Below, piece by piece: positions 15,307-25,130 of a DNA stretch of 64,000 nt (the stretch's first letter is position 1; each line of letters opens with the position of its first letter). This DNA is from Silurus meridionalis. Taxonomy: Eukaryota > Chordata > Actinopteri > Siluriformes > Siluridae. Position numbers and translations under genes: made by a program. The notes under the pieces are model-generated. The model was not told the DNA's origin and searched no databases. It saw only the letters and a program-made list of their open reading frames with translations. The stretch spans positions 13,087,212 to 13,151,211 of the forward strand of contig NC_060911.1 of the NCBI RefSeq assembly GCF_014805685.1. The letters are read 5' to 3'.

Positions 15307-16412
15307 CCTCTCTGTCTTCAGTGGTGTCCTACCTGAAACAGTCCACCTCTCAATACTCTCATTATGACGGCTATAAAAAAACATCAATGTTATAGAGAAA
15401 AGCAGTATAACAGAGCGCTGCATCACAGACAGGAATCTCATACAGTGAGAATGAATGTTCCTACTAAAGCAAGAAACCCAATGAACACAATTCAACACGT
15501 CTCCTTTCACTGTAGCCCCAACTGCACCGCCCACATACATCATCTCTCGATCGATATTAACTTCATAAAATGGTTGTGCATTTATGTGTAAGTCATGGAT
15601 TTTGATTTTAGGAGAGTTTAGGCCAGCAGAGAAGGTCTTGCCCTGCCTGGCCCTGATGGCCTTCCATTGTATATGATTTGATAATACTGTAACACTATTA
15701 AAACTTTGAGATGGTTCAGAATCGATAATGTAAAGGGATGAAATTAACAGCTTCCAGGTAAACAATTCTAGTTCAAAGATATGCAGTGAATCATTTAGGA
15801 CTCTAGAGGGAAACTGGATCTCATTCCAGTGCTACTCTGTTTTGGAAACAGGTCGGCGAGACCATCGGCATCACAGAGGAAATTATGGGGCTTACGATCC
15901 TGGCAGCTGGAACCTCCATTCCGGATCTCATCACCAGCGTCATTGTGGCACGAAAAGGTCTTGGGGACATGGCGGTGTCCAGCTCGGTTGGCTCCAACAT
16001 CTTTGACATCACAGTGGGGTAAGAAGCGTTCTGCATACAGGCTTCTTATCATAACTACACTATATGGATCAAAGTATTAGGAGCCCTGACATTTCCAACC
16101 ATACGTGGTTCCTTCCAATAAAGATTCTTCCACAAAGTTGGAGGCACACAATTCTGTAGGATGTCTTTGGATGTGGTAGCATTTAATTGTCTTTTTACTT
16201 GAACTAGGAGACTCAAACCTGTTCCAGCATGACACAAAGTGCACAAATCCAGATCCATGAAGATCTGCTTTGTATGAGTAGGAGTGGAAGTTCTCCTGCT
16301 TTAGAGCCCTGACCTCAACCTGTTGAACCTTTGGGATAAATTGAAACTTTACTCCAGGCATCCGAAAGAAAAAAAGAAAGGAAGGAAGGAAGGAGGGCGG
16401 GCGGGCGGGCGG

Positions 16413-16447
<35 letters not shown>

Positions 16448-16999
16448 CCTACACAGTGATAAAAATGTCCTTGTCTCAGCTTCTCTGAGACGTGTTGCAG
16501 CCATCAAATTCAAAATGCCCCTATTTATTTTGTATTTTTTTTACTTCAAATGGTATATATTCTCAGTTTACACCTTTAATATGTATTTTGTGATTAGTTG
16601 TAAAAAAGAATACAGATTTATAAGATTTTCAAATCATTGCCCTTTGTTTATATTTACATTTCACACAGTGTTCCAACATTTTTGGAATTGGGGTTGTATA
16701 AATGAAATAAAACACCAATACTCACCTGTAATTTCCTGCCTGTGCTCAGGTTGCCTTTCCCATGGCTCATGTACACTCTGGCGAACGGTTTGCGTCCCGT
16801 GGCAGTGAGCAGCAACGGCCTCTTCTGTGCGATCGTGCTCCTCTTCATCATGCTCCTCTTCGTCATCATCTCCATCGCTGCCTGCAAGTGGAAGATGAGC
16901 AAGCTGCTGGGCTTCATCATGTTCCTCCTCTACATCGTCTTCCTAGTGGTCAGCGTCATGCTCGAGGACAAGATCATCGTCTGCCCCATTTCCATCTGA
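1..16999 (+). CDS. slc24a1: K+-dependent Na+/Ca2+ exchanger NCKX1-like, last five coding exons (5' part outside window)
   Basis: Plasma-membrane antiporter exchanging intracellular Ca2+ plus K+ for Na+; NCKX1 is the rod photoreceptor member of the SLC24 family. Exons join in frame: 1-59, 9348-9482, 10585-10674, 15852-16018 and 16750-16999, all with GT/AG borders and phases 0,0,0,2. The peptide has an acidic cytoplasmic stretch (GDEDEEEDQ), hydrophobic segments [14 protein letters not shown] and [10 protein letters not shown], the alpha-2 repeat with AAGTSIPD and GSNIFD, then the membrane C-terminus ending [13 protein letters not shown]. The two Asp residues of SIPD and NIFD are 27 apart, as for the ion-binding Asp548 and Asp575 of human NCKX2. 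[26 protein letters not shown] and SVMLED favour NCKX1. RKP and FFPITF resemble NCKX2, so the paralogue is likely but not certain. One family Trp is Leu (MVWLAH). It is convergent with the receptor genes on the other strand. Confidence 0.88.
840..1200. repeat. Probable dispersed nonautonomous transposon fragment
   Basis: Moderately GC-rich stretch rich in GTTTTC/GAAAACG words with forms such as 'gaaaacgccgtctcagtttg' and 'ggacggaagtctgaaacgg', which I associate with a common fish nonautonomous DNA repeat. No termini or target duplication were fixed. Confidence 0.4.
2150..3200. repeat. Composite (CA)n minisatellite cluster
   Basis: About eight (CA)n blocks (e.g. 2152-2205, 2545-2589, 2812-2873, 2940-2996, 3062-3118, 3173-3198) separated by recurring spacers. 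One spacer type contains 'atcagaatgagtctg' and '-atggtaaaaca' (2447, 2890, 3006). The other contains 'acacattcc' then TTATTTA (2598, 2681, 3128). The alternation shows the array grew by duplication of CA-plus-spacer units, not only by slippage. Confidence 0.9.
3595..3712 (-). repeat. tRNA-derived SINE fragment
   Basis: Reverse complement reads as a tRNA-like head (GTAGCTCATTGGTTAAG, an A-box-like word, then GTTCAAATCC, a B-box-like word) followed by the body 'gctgggcccttgagcaaggc'. This is the typical fish tRNA-SINE pattern. No 3' tail or target duplication was found. Confidence 0.7.
4984..5239. repeat. Two (CA)n microsatellites
   Basis: (CA)n at 4984-5047 and 5186-5238, separated by 140 bp of unremarkable intron sequence. 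The second abuts the left terminal repeat of the Tc1 relic at 5240. Confidence 0.95.
5240..5750 (+). mobile_element. Internally deleted Tc1-like element
   Basis: Inverted termini GATCAGGCATAACATTATGA (5240-5259) and TCATAATGTTATGGCTGATT (5730-5749). Inside is the start of a decayed transposase: [12 protein letters not shown], a stop, then VMARR and later INARGERRL and [15 protein letters not shown], the paired helix-turn-helix region of Tc1 transposases. The catalytic domain is missing. Only 511 bp versus about 1.3-1.6 kb for intact elements. Confidence 0.85.
5980..6480 (-). mobile_element. Mariner/Tc1-type nonautonomous relic ('ctatatggacaaaagta' family)
   Basis: Reverse complement carries this family's internal words: 'gaagatcttctgctataaag', a Tc1-like 'tttgggataaatttt', and the 3' block with 'ttgtggaaatttg' and 'gttattataac'. 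The same words recur in the plus-strand copies at 16060, 29545, 50650, 54640 and 58500. Confidence 0.65.
6838..7690 (-). mobile_element. L2-like LINE, second copy with internal deletions
   Basis: Runs parallel to the longer copy at 12.5-14.2 kb: 'gacctgccagcagagagttg' near 6863 matches 12587, the 'gatgaatcacctgggatgac' block near 7067 matches 12838, and the 'gcttacgaggat' block near 7286 matches 13900. Large internal parts are missing and no ORF is intact. An L2-type 3' tail (7620-7710) follows. Confidence 0.8.
9348..9482 (+). CDS. slc24a1: slc24a1 exon: acidic loop end and first transmembrane segment of second half
   Basis: The acceptor AG is at 9346-9347 and the GTAAGT donor at 9483. The 45 codons begin with [18 protein letters not shown], a typical NCKX acidic run before PLSL-WP, followed by [20 protein letters not shown]. 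This is the membrane entry after the cytoplasmic loop. Phase is 0 on both sides. Confidence 0.9.
9630..10050 (-). repeat. Dispersed repeat shared with 46560-46860, possible hAT fragment
   Basis: Inverted match to 46560-46860: 'atgttaatctgt', 'gtgactctcaggac', 'tgttgtgatacgtc' and 'gcagcagcg' appear as reverse complements there. That copy opens with a possible start [13 protein letters not shown]. The AT-poor 'gcgattcgat' words on the left are typical of hAT-like termini, but no terminus was defined. Confidence 0.55.
10585..10674 (+). CDS. slc24a1: slc24a1 exon: transmembrane segment before alpha-2 repeat
   Basis: GCAG acceptor at 10581-10584 and GT donor at 10675. The 30 codons read [12 protein letters not shown]...[11 protein letters not shown], phase 0 on both sides. 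The family motif is MVWWAHQ; here the second Trp codon is TTG (Leu), a one-base change from TGG. The border after AHQ, directly before VGETIG, fits the neighbouring exon exactly. Confidence 0.92.
11617..11805 (-). mobile_element. L2-type LINE 3' tail, isolated
   Basis: Reverse complement matches the 3' end of the L2 copy nested at 46.08-46.27 kb: 'aggtttctttctcataacat', the GCTGCTCATCAGGGATAAAT stretch, 'gagacaatgtctgttgtgaa' and an AATAAACTTGACTT end. A 5'-truncated insertion inside an slc24a1 intron. Confidence 0.8.
12020..15000 (-). mobile_element. L2-clade non-LTR retrotransposon, near full-length but frameshifted
   Basis: Minus strand. An apurinic-type endonuclease lies upstream ([11 protein letters not shown] near the start, then [18 protein letters not shown] and SDHHLVSF), followed by reverse transcriptase motifs: [20 protein letters not shown], then in another frame [16 protein letters not shown] and the catalytic CYADDTQL (13068-13045 region). 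The C-terminal part continues in two further frames to about 12168. Frame changes near 13330-13230, 12765 and 12450 make it inactive. The 3' end has 'gacgccttatccagagcgat', a common fish LINE-2 tail word. It sits in the antisense direction in an slc24a1 intron. Confidence 0.88.
15236..15304. repeat. (TA)n microsatellite
   Basis: About 34 TA units, in the slc24a1 intron before the alpha-2 exon. Confidence 0.98.
15852..16018 (+). CDS. slc24a1: slc24a1 exon: alpha-2 repeat
   Basis: AG acceptor at 15850-15851 and GTAAG donor at 16019. The 167-nt exon ends in phase 2. It encodes [20 protein letters not shown] then [19 protein letters not shown] and [14 protein letters not shown], the ion-translocating alpha-2 repeat. 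It is almost identical to vertebrate NCKX1 and NCKX2 here, the most conserved part of the gene. No broken codons are seen. Confidence 0.96.
16060..16345 (+). mobile_element. Mariner/Tc1-type nonautonomous relic in last slc24a1 intron
   Basis: Starts CACTATATGGATCAAAGTAT, then internal family words 'ggttccttccaataaagatt', 'ggaggcacacaattctgtag' and 'agatctgctttg'. The right half is replaced by a purine-rich repeat at 16366-16446. Confidence 0.75.
16366..16446. repeat. Graded tetranucleotide repeat
   Basis: Runs from AAAG through GGAA and GGGC to (GGCA)n units; successive related tetranucleotides suggest stepwise mutation and expansion. Confidence 0.9.
16750..16999 (+). CDS. slc24a1: slc24a1 terminal coding exon
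   Basis: Acceptor CTCAG at 16745-16749. The first base completes a Gly codon split across the intron. It reads [37 protein letters not shown], the CKWKM loop, a last hydrophobic helix and ...[13 protein letters not shown], then TGA at 16997-16999. Length and ending match the family C-terminus. Confidence 0.95.
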
Positions 17000-17700
17000 C
17001 ACACTGCCCGCCCACCCTCCAGCAGTCCAGCAAAGCACCCTTTTGGCGAAGCTCCGCCCCTTTTCATTAACAACTTGAACCTCAGCTTTAGTTCCTTTAA
17101 AAAGAAGAAAAACTACCCCTTTAACACATCAGTGTCTGTTTTAACTCTGTCTTGAAATGTTCACTATATAAATGCATCGCAGCGTCGTCCTCAGAAAGCC
17201 TCATGTGTCCCATGTCTATCAGAACCCTGCGCTTGGCCTTTAACTGGGATGGATGGATGGATGGATGGATGGATGGTTGGAAGGATGGATGGATGGATGG
17301 ACAGACAGACGGATGGATGGATGGACAGACGGACGGAAGAATGGATGTTATGCGAATTTATAAACTTTCTGGATGCCAGATCTCTAGTGGAGTTTTTTTT
17401 TTCTTGCCAGAAAGTTATTTATTTACTAGTGCTGAGCGATACGAGGTTCCACAAACTGTTCAAAAAACCATTAAAACCAGTGCTATATATTCCTTAGTTA
17501 GTCCCTAAAACCTTTTTTTCCCCCTTTGTAAGGATGTAAAAGTACAAAGTTAAATTAGCAACTGTTAAATTACGTTTATTTCAGTAAAGACCTGATAATC
17601 GTTACAATGTGAAGAAGGGGAACGTTTTACCAAACAGCAATAAATAATAAATAAATAAATAAACAATAAATAAAAATAAAGCAGTTATCCTTTCATAGTT
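17000..17700 (+). other. slc24a1: Probable slc24a1 3' UTR
   Basis: Downstream of the stop there is no ORF of interest. The stretch contains a (GGAT)n run at 17248-17340 and a cluster of AATAAA signals between about 17640 and 17690 (AATAAATAATAAATAAAT), the first strong polyadenylation signals after the stop. The 3' end itself cannot be fixed without transcript data. Confidence 0.45.
17248..17342. repeat. (GGAT)n/(GGAC)n microsatellite
   Basis: (GGAT)n interrupted by (GACA) units, in the presumed slc24a1 3' UTR. Confidence 0.95.
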
Positions 17701-18055
17701 TTTTGACTTAGACAGTGGGGTCATGGAATAGTTTTCTACTCAATTTTATTTATTTTTATTAAAATACAGATTTGATTAGAGAATTCCAACGATGCAGAAA
17801 GTGTGTAATGACTTACTTTGTTATTGAGTGGAAGGAAGGAGCTGGTGAGAGCAAACATCTGTTCGATCTTAATCATAATCTTCTAATCTGAATTCTGAAG
17901 TAAACTAAAAGTTTTGTTTTAATAGATGAAAAATTATTTGCAAATTTGAGGTTTGAAATGAAATCTAAAGATAAGAGTTTTTTTTTCTCTCTCTTTTTTA
18001 ACCCAAAGGATAAACTTTATCGCTCAGCACTAGTGGCTTGATTTGTTTAAGTGGT

Positions 18056-18475
18056 GAAAGAGAGTGAGAGAAAGAAAGAAAGAAAGAAAGAGAGAGAGGA
18101 CAAAAGAAAGAAAGTAAGAGTGTAAGAAAGAAGTGAGAGAAAGAAAGAAAAAGGAAGAAACAGAGTGAGAAAATAAGAAAGAAAGAAAGAAACTAAGAAT
18201 GAAAAATGGAGTGAAAGAAAGAAAGATTGAGAGGAAGAGAGGGCTAGAAAGAGAGAGAGAGAGGACAAAAGAAAGAAAGAGTGTAAGAAAGAATGGAGAA
18301 AGAAAGAAAGAAAGAAAGAAAACAGTGAGAGAAAAAGAAAGAAAGAAACTAAGAAAGAAACTAAGAAAGAAAAAGAGTGAAAGAAATATCAAAAAGGAAG
18401 TGAGCAACATAGAGAGAGAGAGCGAGAGAGAGAGAAAGAGAGAGAGAGAGAGAAAGAAAGAGTAAGAGATATAAG
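18056..18475. repeat. (GAAA)n/(GA)n purine tract
   Basis: Purine-rich tract of GAAA and GAGA units interrupted by GTGA and GTAA words. It yields open frames on both strands that are only low-complexity Lys/Glu/Arg or Phe/Leu/Ser repeats. Same motif class as the large array at 36.6-42.9 kb, on the opposite strand. Confidence 0.95.
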
Positions 18476-19168
18476 AGAGTTAGAGCATTGGGATGTGCTA
18501 CAGTATGCACTAAATTTGCCTTGCCGAACCTAAAACTGGGAATTTTCCTCCACACTCCGTCTCACTTTCCACCTTGGGAACCTATCCACACTTGGGATTT
18601 GCACGAGTGCTACAGCGAGCAGCTTTACATCATCTAAAGACCTTCTTCTGAAATGAAGAGAGCGCTCCAGGGACACCTTCGTTTTTTTTTTTAGCTTCAG
18701 GAAAACGTGGACAAACTGAACAACAAAACTGAAGACTGAAAAGAAGAAGGAATCGGTGAATGTGGGCCGCCATTTTGTACATCCATAGGTTTTTGTTAAT
18801 TTTTTTTTGAGTCCTCCTTCCACTTTAAAACTCATCTGCTCGGTTATTTTTGCTTGTGCATCAGGCGGCCAAGTAACGATTCTCCCTGGCAGTTGCTACG
18901 ATAATCGATTTAGCCGCTAGACCTAGTAGAAGTTCGCAGTATTTAAAATAATCACCTTAAAAAAAAAAAAAAAAAAAAAGATTCATGATCTGTAACTCAG
19001 CACGCCCCCCACATTTCACACTCGTAGTGGTATAATCCGATAATCTAGATTAGCCTCCTAATATAGTATGCAAAAAAAAAACACAGTAAAGGAGCGGACT
19101 GTTGAGTAGATGCTTATAGACCTACTAGCCTGTAGATAGTTCTTATATAAAGATATATATAAATATAA

Positions 19169-19174
<6 letters not shown>

Positions 19175-19258
<84 letters not shown>
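19175..19258. repeat. (TA)n microsatellite
   Basis: About 40 TA units following an (ATAA/TATAAA) run. Confidence 0.97.
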
Positions 19259-19263
<5 letters not shown>

Positions 19264-20989
19264 ATATAATCTCTCGCACTGAAGAGGCTATGTGCAATAA
19301 TCTCATTCAATATTTAAGCGCAAATGATTTTTCCGGGTCATCGTTTCATGTGTAAACACTGATGTAGCCTAATTCATCACGATATTCACATTTAATCCTC
19401 CATTAAACGGAGACAATTTCCTACGTGTTTTGTATATTGATTAGTGCAACAAACAATTTGTTCAATTTGTGGTTTTAGAGCATAAGGGCCACTGTTTTGG
19501 AAAAACATTTCTGACCTTTGAGTCTCAGTGATGCTTTAAATCCACACTCAGAACATATCGGGAGAAACACAGCAGTTTCGATTCATTCTGGAGTTCAGAC
19601 GCTTGTCCATCACACTGACGTTATGACCAGTCACTAGGATGGAGTGGAATAAACTGACCTGATACACACTGCTATGATTTTCAATACGATTTTCGAATGT
19701 GTACACCTTATGGAAAGTTCCTCGATGTTCACAATGCAGAATTGAAAATGATGAGTGGTCATGAGTTCAATTCCCAGCACCACCAAATTGGTGCTCCTAG
19801 CCCACTTGAGCAACTAAAGCCTTTAAAAACCAACCTAACCCTCTAAACCCAGCTCTTGAAGACCGACCCTTTGAAATCCACCAAGAACCTTCTAGATAAT
19901 AGAACCATGTTCTAATAAGATACCAATATAATACTTACTTACACCGTGTTCTTACCGTAATACTGACATTAGGGTTTACTGTCCAAAGTAATTATTTTCA
20001 AATATTAGCAAAAGTTTACATCCATTTTTTTAGTTGTACAATTTCATAGTTCTGCCAAATTATACGTAATTTGCAATACTTTTTTTTTTTCTTTCCACAA
20101 ACTCATAAGTCACTTCAGGCATTCATTTTAAGTGATGTCATTTCCTTTTGATACGGCATGTGCTAATAGCCAAGAAACCATGAAAATGTATATTTTATCT
20201 ATGCTTAAAGCTACTTTATAAGAGGAGAGATACAAAATATACACTTTTACAATTACTTCACACTAATAAGAATTATACAACAGCCTGTAATATACTATGT
20301 CTTCATGCAGATTATATCTCAAAGATCCTGATATAATAGTAATAAAATTTGATAAGCAGAAACTTCCTGTACGACAGTAGCTACCTATACATCTGGAAGC
20401 CATACTTTACAACTCTATTTCCTCCCATATCACATCCACTATTGTCAACAAGTCATGGTCCTCGTTTTTAATAATGAAAGCTATCAGACATGATATTTTA
20501 ATGAACTACTGCTTTTTACCGCCAAACTAATACGTCCCAGGAACAGATACTTCCTGTGGTCATGAATTTTTATTTAAAACAGTCTATAAATGACAGAGAA
20601 AGAAATGAAGAAACCCCTTACAAGGGACAACCCATTACAGGATAGGAGCAATTGAAAAGCTAAACCCGAAATTATATTTAAAATAAATAAATAAATAAAC
20701 TTGTAAAAGATTTGTTTTGTATCTTAAAACAAATTTCAGGAACTTTCAAAGTCCTGCCCAAACATAAGTAATTTGTGATACATCAAATAGAGATGAAAAC
20801 GTGTCAAGGAAAGAAAAAGTGAGAAAAGCACGTGAAGCATGTTTGATTGCGAAAAGAACGTTGGAAAGAATCAGAAGTAGCTGAAAACGTAGCGGTTCAT
20901 ACCAGCATCTCTAGTTTAGAGTTGCGAATGACTTACATCCTTTCGATAGTTTGTAGCTTCTAAAGAAATGTAGGTTTGACTTAGTATCT

Positions 20990-21170
20990 GTGGCTGCCTG
21001 ACTGGCCACGCCCACCAAGCTATCTACAGCTACATGACTGGCCCCACCCACTGAGATATCTGCAAGTACATTACCCGCCACACACAATTTGCTATCTGCA
21101 GTTAATTTTCCGTCCAATGAGATATCTGCAGCCACCTGATTAGCCTCGCCCACTCATTACAACTAGCCCC
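20990..21170. repeat. Short minisatellite with CCACGCCCAC core
   Basis: Four degenerate copies of a 35-45 bp unit: CTGGCC(A/C)CGCCCAC, then AGCTATCTGCAGCTACATG or similar. GC-rich islands in AT-rich surroundings. An 80-codon minus-strand open frame here is only this repeat translated. Confidence 0.7.
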
Positions 21171-22312
21171 ACCCCTTTACCAGGGTATTACATACAGTAA
21201 CTACCAACTAATACAAACCTACCACACCTAAAATGTGTAAAAAGTGATTTGTAGCTGCAATATTGGAAACGCTTCATTTTTACGGTTTCAAAAGTATTTT
21301 TTTAATTAATGTTTTTAATTGAAAATACAATGTTCACGTTCAATTGCAAGTATATCAATTATTCTAGCCCTCTTTGGTTGCGACTTTTTTTTTTTTTTTT
21401 TTGTAGGAATACAAAAAGATAACTTTTTTAGGTTTATTTAGCACTTTATTACGTTTTTTTCTGAATAATATTAAAAGAAAAATGTAATCTTGAAGGACAA
21501 TAAATAACTTCATAACCACTCCAGAACATAAACACAGTTTTTTCCTGAAATATATAATATTTAATAAAGCATACTCATCTATAGGATTTGAAATGTCTTT
21601 ATTTCTAATTTATATGATTCAGATAATCCGTTATATTTTTAATTTAATAAAATATATTACAGGTGTGTTCCAAATTGCAGTGTATTTATATTACTGGGAT
21701 TTTTTTGTTTTTTTCCCACTCTCAAACCCAATGATTGTATAAACTCCACATTTATCTCTATACAGAAAAAAAACCTGGTGTATATTTCAGACCATCGATG
21801 TTCACCCGAGACATTCAGTTTAGTTCAAAAGTTCATTAGGAGCAGAAAACTTCGGAACTTCTAATTAAGTCACTGCTGTGGACCAGATTGGACACTTTTC
21901 TACAAACACTAACGACTGTGTGGTTTTTATTTTCAGGACCAATACAGAAAAACAGCTCACACTATTCTTCATCATCATCATCATCATCATCATCACAAAG
22001 ACGAGATTTAAACCTAACGCCTCATGTCATTTCCATCACTGAATGAGTACATATATACAGTACACCGGATCATGTAACTTGTGTAAAAGAAAGCTTATAT
22101 GTATAAATGCAAAGTATGTAATACATGAAATAAAGGTAAATCATGATAATGTGCTCAGTTGAATTTTTTTCGAGAAAATACCTAATGATATAAAACATTA
22201 CAAAAAATGTATTACTATTTTGCCTTTTCAGGATTCTATAAAGACTCTTCAGGTTCATTTTTATATTGTTAATGGACTATCTACAATTCGCTGCCCAGTG
22301 TTCACACTAAAG

Positions 22313-22747
22313 CAGTGGTCCCCAACCCCCGGGCCGCAGACCGACATCTGTTCGTGGGTCAATTGATACCAGGCCGCACAGAAAGAATACATAACCTACA
22401 TTATTTCCATTTTATTTATTATCTGATTCTGATCCGATTCTGTTTTATTTAGGAAAATTACCGAATTCACTCCTCCACATCTGTCTATAATTTGCTCTTG
22501 ATGCATGTCAAGATGCTTGTCTCGATCACATGTCTTACCTCCATCCGCTAAACTTCTTAAAGAGGCTGCTCAGACCGCTAACACATAATACATTACCGCT
22601 AATTATATTTAGAAAATACCAGTTTTTATCCCGGTTCGTATCATTTTATTTTGTTGTATTTGTCCGCCACACCTTAAAGGCCGGTCCATGAAAATATTGT
22701 CTGACATTAAACCGGGTCCGTGGTGCAAAAAAGGTTGGGGACCTATG
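22313..22747. mobile_element. hAT-like nonautonomous element
   Basis: Left end CAGTGGTCCCCAACC and right end GGTTGGGGACCTATG form imperfect inverted termini. Subterminal words 'cgggccgcagaccg' and 'ggccggtccatgaaaatatt' are typical of this widespread fish/vertebrate hAT family. The 8-bp target duplication is no longer recognisable. Confidence 0.75.
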
Positions 22748-22849
22748 CAAATATATATGGTATATTTATATAATTATTAGTAAATGTGCAATAAGTTTAT
22801 TATTTGGAAAATAACCAATAATTCCTCCTTCCTCACAACACTTTGCGTT

Positions 22850-23215
22850 CTTCCACTCTGGGGATGTTACCCTTCGAATGTGAGTTCGGTTTTGCTTCCC
22901 CACTGTTCCCTGAGGTGGCAGTTCCTTTTGCTCAACAGTTTGTTCGACGATGCCGCCTGGCCTGGAAAAGAGTCCATGCCAAACTAATCTGCACCTCTCA
23001 GCAGTGCCTAACTCAGGCCAGCCACCGCCATCGACATGCGCCCACCCTTAGAGTTACACAGAGGGTATCGTTGTCCACCCAAAACCTTCCTCTAAGGCTG
23101 GAGTCCTGGAAGCTAGTGCAGCTTAACATCAGGCCATTCAAAATAATCAGGAGAGAAAATCCTGTCACTTACCAATCACAGTTACCCAGCTCATTAAGAA
23201 TCAACCCTACCCTAA
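22850..23215 (+). pseudogene. Ty3/gypsy retrotransposon pol fragment (integrase C-terminus)
   Basis: Translation contains FPEVAVPFAQQFVRRCRLAW, later VSLSTQNLPLRLESWKL and LPSSLRINPTL. These match the integrase C-terminal region and chromodomain-proximal linker of fish gypsy elements (VWLST-DLPLR, RPF-I, SLRIHPTF). No LTR, reverse transcriptase or flanking pol is present. The fragment ends in the palindrome at 23208-23263. Confidence 0.75.
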
Positions 23216-23537
23216 CGACTGCTCCTCTACAGACCCCTCTGTAAAGGAGCAGTCGTTAGGGTAACACCCCTGCACTCCCCCCACTTACCATCATGAACAG
23301 CACTGTGGCAGTAGTGGAGTCATTCAGGATCCTGGGAACCACCATCTCTCAGGGTCTGAAGTGGAACAGTCACATCGACTTTATTGTTTAAAAGGCTTTA
23401 CTTCCTTCACCAGCTGAGGAAGTTTAACCTGCCACAAGAGCTGCTTAAACAGTTGTACTCAGCCATAATGGAGTCTTTCTTGTGCACCTCGATAACCATC
23501 TGGTTTGGCTCAGCTACAAAATCAGACATCAGAAGAC

Positions 23538-24051
23538 CAGAGGAGGGAAGTAACGGAGTGCAAATACTTCGTTACTGCACTTAAGTAGATTTTTCTGGTA
23601 TCAGTACTTTACTCCACTATTTATTTTTCAGACAACTTTTTACTTTTACTCATTACATTTTTACACAAATATCTGTACTTTTTACTTCTTACATTTTCAA
23701 AACAGACTCGTTACTTTAGTTTCAATCCATTGATTTTGGTGAAATTTATTATTTTATTTTCACTGGGCGCCGATTTCAGCTGAACAACGGATTTCCTGTT
23801 ACTGCGCGTCTTTTTCAATCCGCTGGTGTATAAAGTCCTGACTCTCACTCTTTATGAAGATAAGAATCAGCAGGCAGAAGGCAGTAAGAAGTTTGGGGTT
23901 AATGTAGATGAGACAGAGGGAGTCAGTGATGAGAACATGACTGAGAACAGACACATTCATGATCATCATCAACTTTTCTCTGCTTGTGTTCTATATGTGG
24001 ATCTTCAGCCTGGATACATTCATTAGGTAAAAACATTTTTAATTAGTTTTG

Positions 24052-24089
<38 letters not shown>

Positions 24090-24808
24090 GCTGTCAAAAT
24101 TCTAATTATTTAAACGGCACTAAATGTTATTAACACGCCATCAATTCAGCGCGCATTTCTGTTTTTACCATTTAAAAAAAAAATGAAATACATAAATAAA
24201 TATCTAAATTTAAAAGAGGTGAAATTAAAACCTCCAGCAAAACATACACTGACATTCACGACGTCCCTTCTTTACTTAAAAAAAAAAATAAATAAATAAA
24301 CTCCACCGAAAAATATTTTTAATCAGTAAAAGTGTTTTATTTCTGCGCCAAGTCTCAAATCAAACACCAAATCCACCATGTTTTACACAATTAACCCTCT
24401 AGGTGGCGTTTTGTGGGGTTTTCAATCATTTTGGCGACACGACCTTAAATTAATGTCTTTATTGATCGTACAGATAAAAACAAAACATCATTAAAATCTG
24501 TAAAATGTCTATGATTATATATAAAAGCTTCTTGACTTGACTTGAAAGGGTTGCACTTTCTCCGGTATCACCTCATTAACTGTCAGTGTGGAAACATAGC
24601 AAAGGCTCTTAATGATGTCCACACGTCTCTGCACTGTTATAGCCTTTATATTAAATCACTGTACATATGCTTACATACATACATATATATCACATGCTGT
24701 ACATATGATACATATTTATCTTCATTACTTGCACGATTGCTACTTTTTGCACTTCTGGTAGATGCCAAACTGCATTTCGTTGCTGTGTACCTGCAATGAC
24801 AATAAAGT

Positions 24809-24902
<94 letters not shown>

Positions 24903-25130
24903 CATCTATCCATCTATCTAATATTAATATGATGTGAGGTCCAGTTAACAGTTAAAACAGATAGAAGTAATAACTACTTTTTACTTCAGTACATGTCAGA
25001 GCCAAGACTTCTTTACTTTCACTTAAGTAAAAAGGTATAATTAGTACTTCAACTTTTACCCGAGTATTTTAAAACATGAGTATCTGTACTTCTACTTAAG
25101 TAAAGGATGTGTGTACTTTTGCCACCTCTA
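23538..25130. mobile_element. hAT-superfamily nonautonomous element with intact 8-bp target duplication
   Basis: Termini CAGAGGAGGGAAGTAAC (left) and GTACTTTTGCCACCTCTA (right) form the inverted AGAGGNGG ends. Subterminal blocks on both sides repeat ACTTAAGTA and 'tttactttt' words in inverted order. The 8-bp target duplication CAGAAGAC is at 23530-23537 and 25131-25138, diagnostic of hAT. It carries a short Arg/Glu ORF scrap but no transposase. It holds its own nested LINE tail (24540-24920). Confidence 0.88.
24540..24920 (+). mobile_element. LINE 3' tail with expanded (ATCT)n end
   Basis: 3' end typical of a fish LINE ('actgcatttcgttgctgtgt', 'tgacaataaagttctatct') followed by about 27 ATCT units (24810-24919). 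Nested inside the hAT element. A minus-strand relative with an (ATTAG)n tail lies at 59311-59420. Confidence 0.8.

Larger units (their letters stand above)
17700..22300. other. Intergenic: microsatellites, minisatellite, otherwise AT-rich sequence
   Basis: Between convergent slc24a1 and receptor 1. Contains the GAAA tract, (TA)n at 19175-19258, a four-copy minisatellite at 20990-21170, a (CAT)n at 21967-21996 and several poly-A/T runs. I see no exon, RNA gene or recognisable transposon in 18550-19150 or 19270-20900. Confidence 0.6.

Noticed and set aside
15166..15765. 199-codon minus-strand open frame
   Set aside because: Its C-terminal third is the (TA)n repeat read as Ile-Tyr. The rest shows no domain I recognise and lies within an slc24a1 intron next to LINE sequence. 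An unclassified transposon piece is possible but unsupported.
20911..21153. 80-codon minus-strand frame with ADISVGGA/VAVDSLVGVA repeats
   Set aside because: Encoded by the short minisatellite; repeat periodicity explains the peptide.
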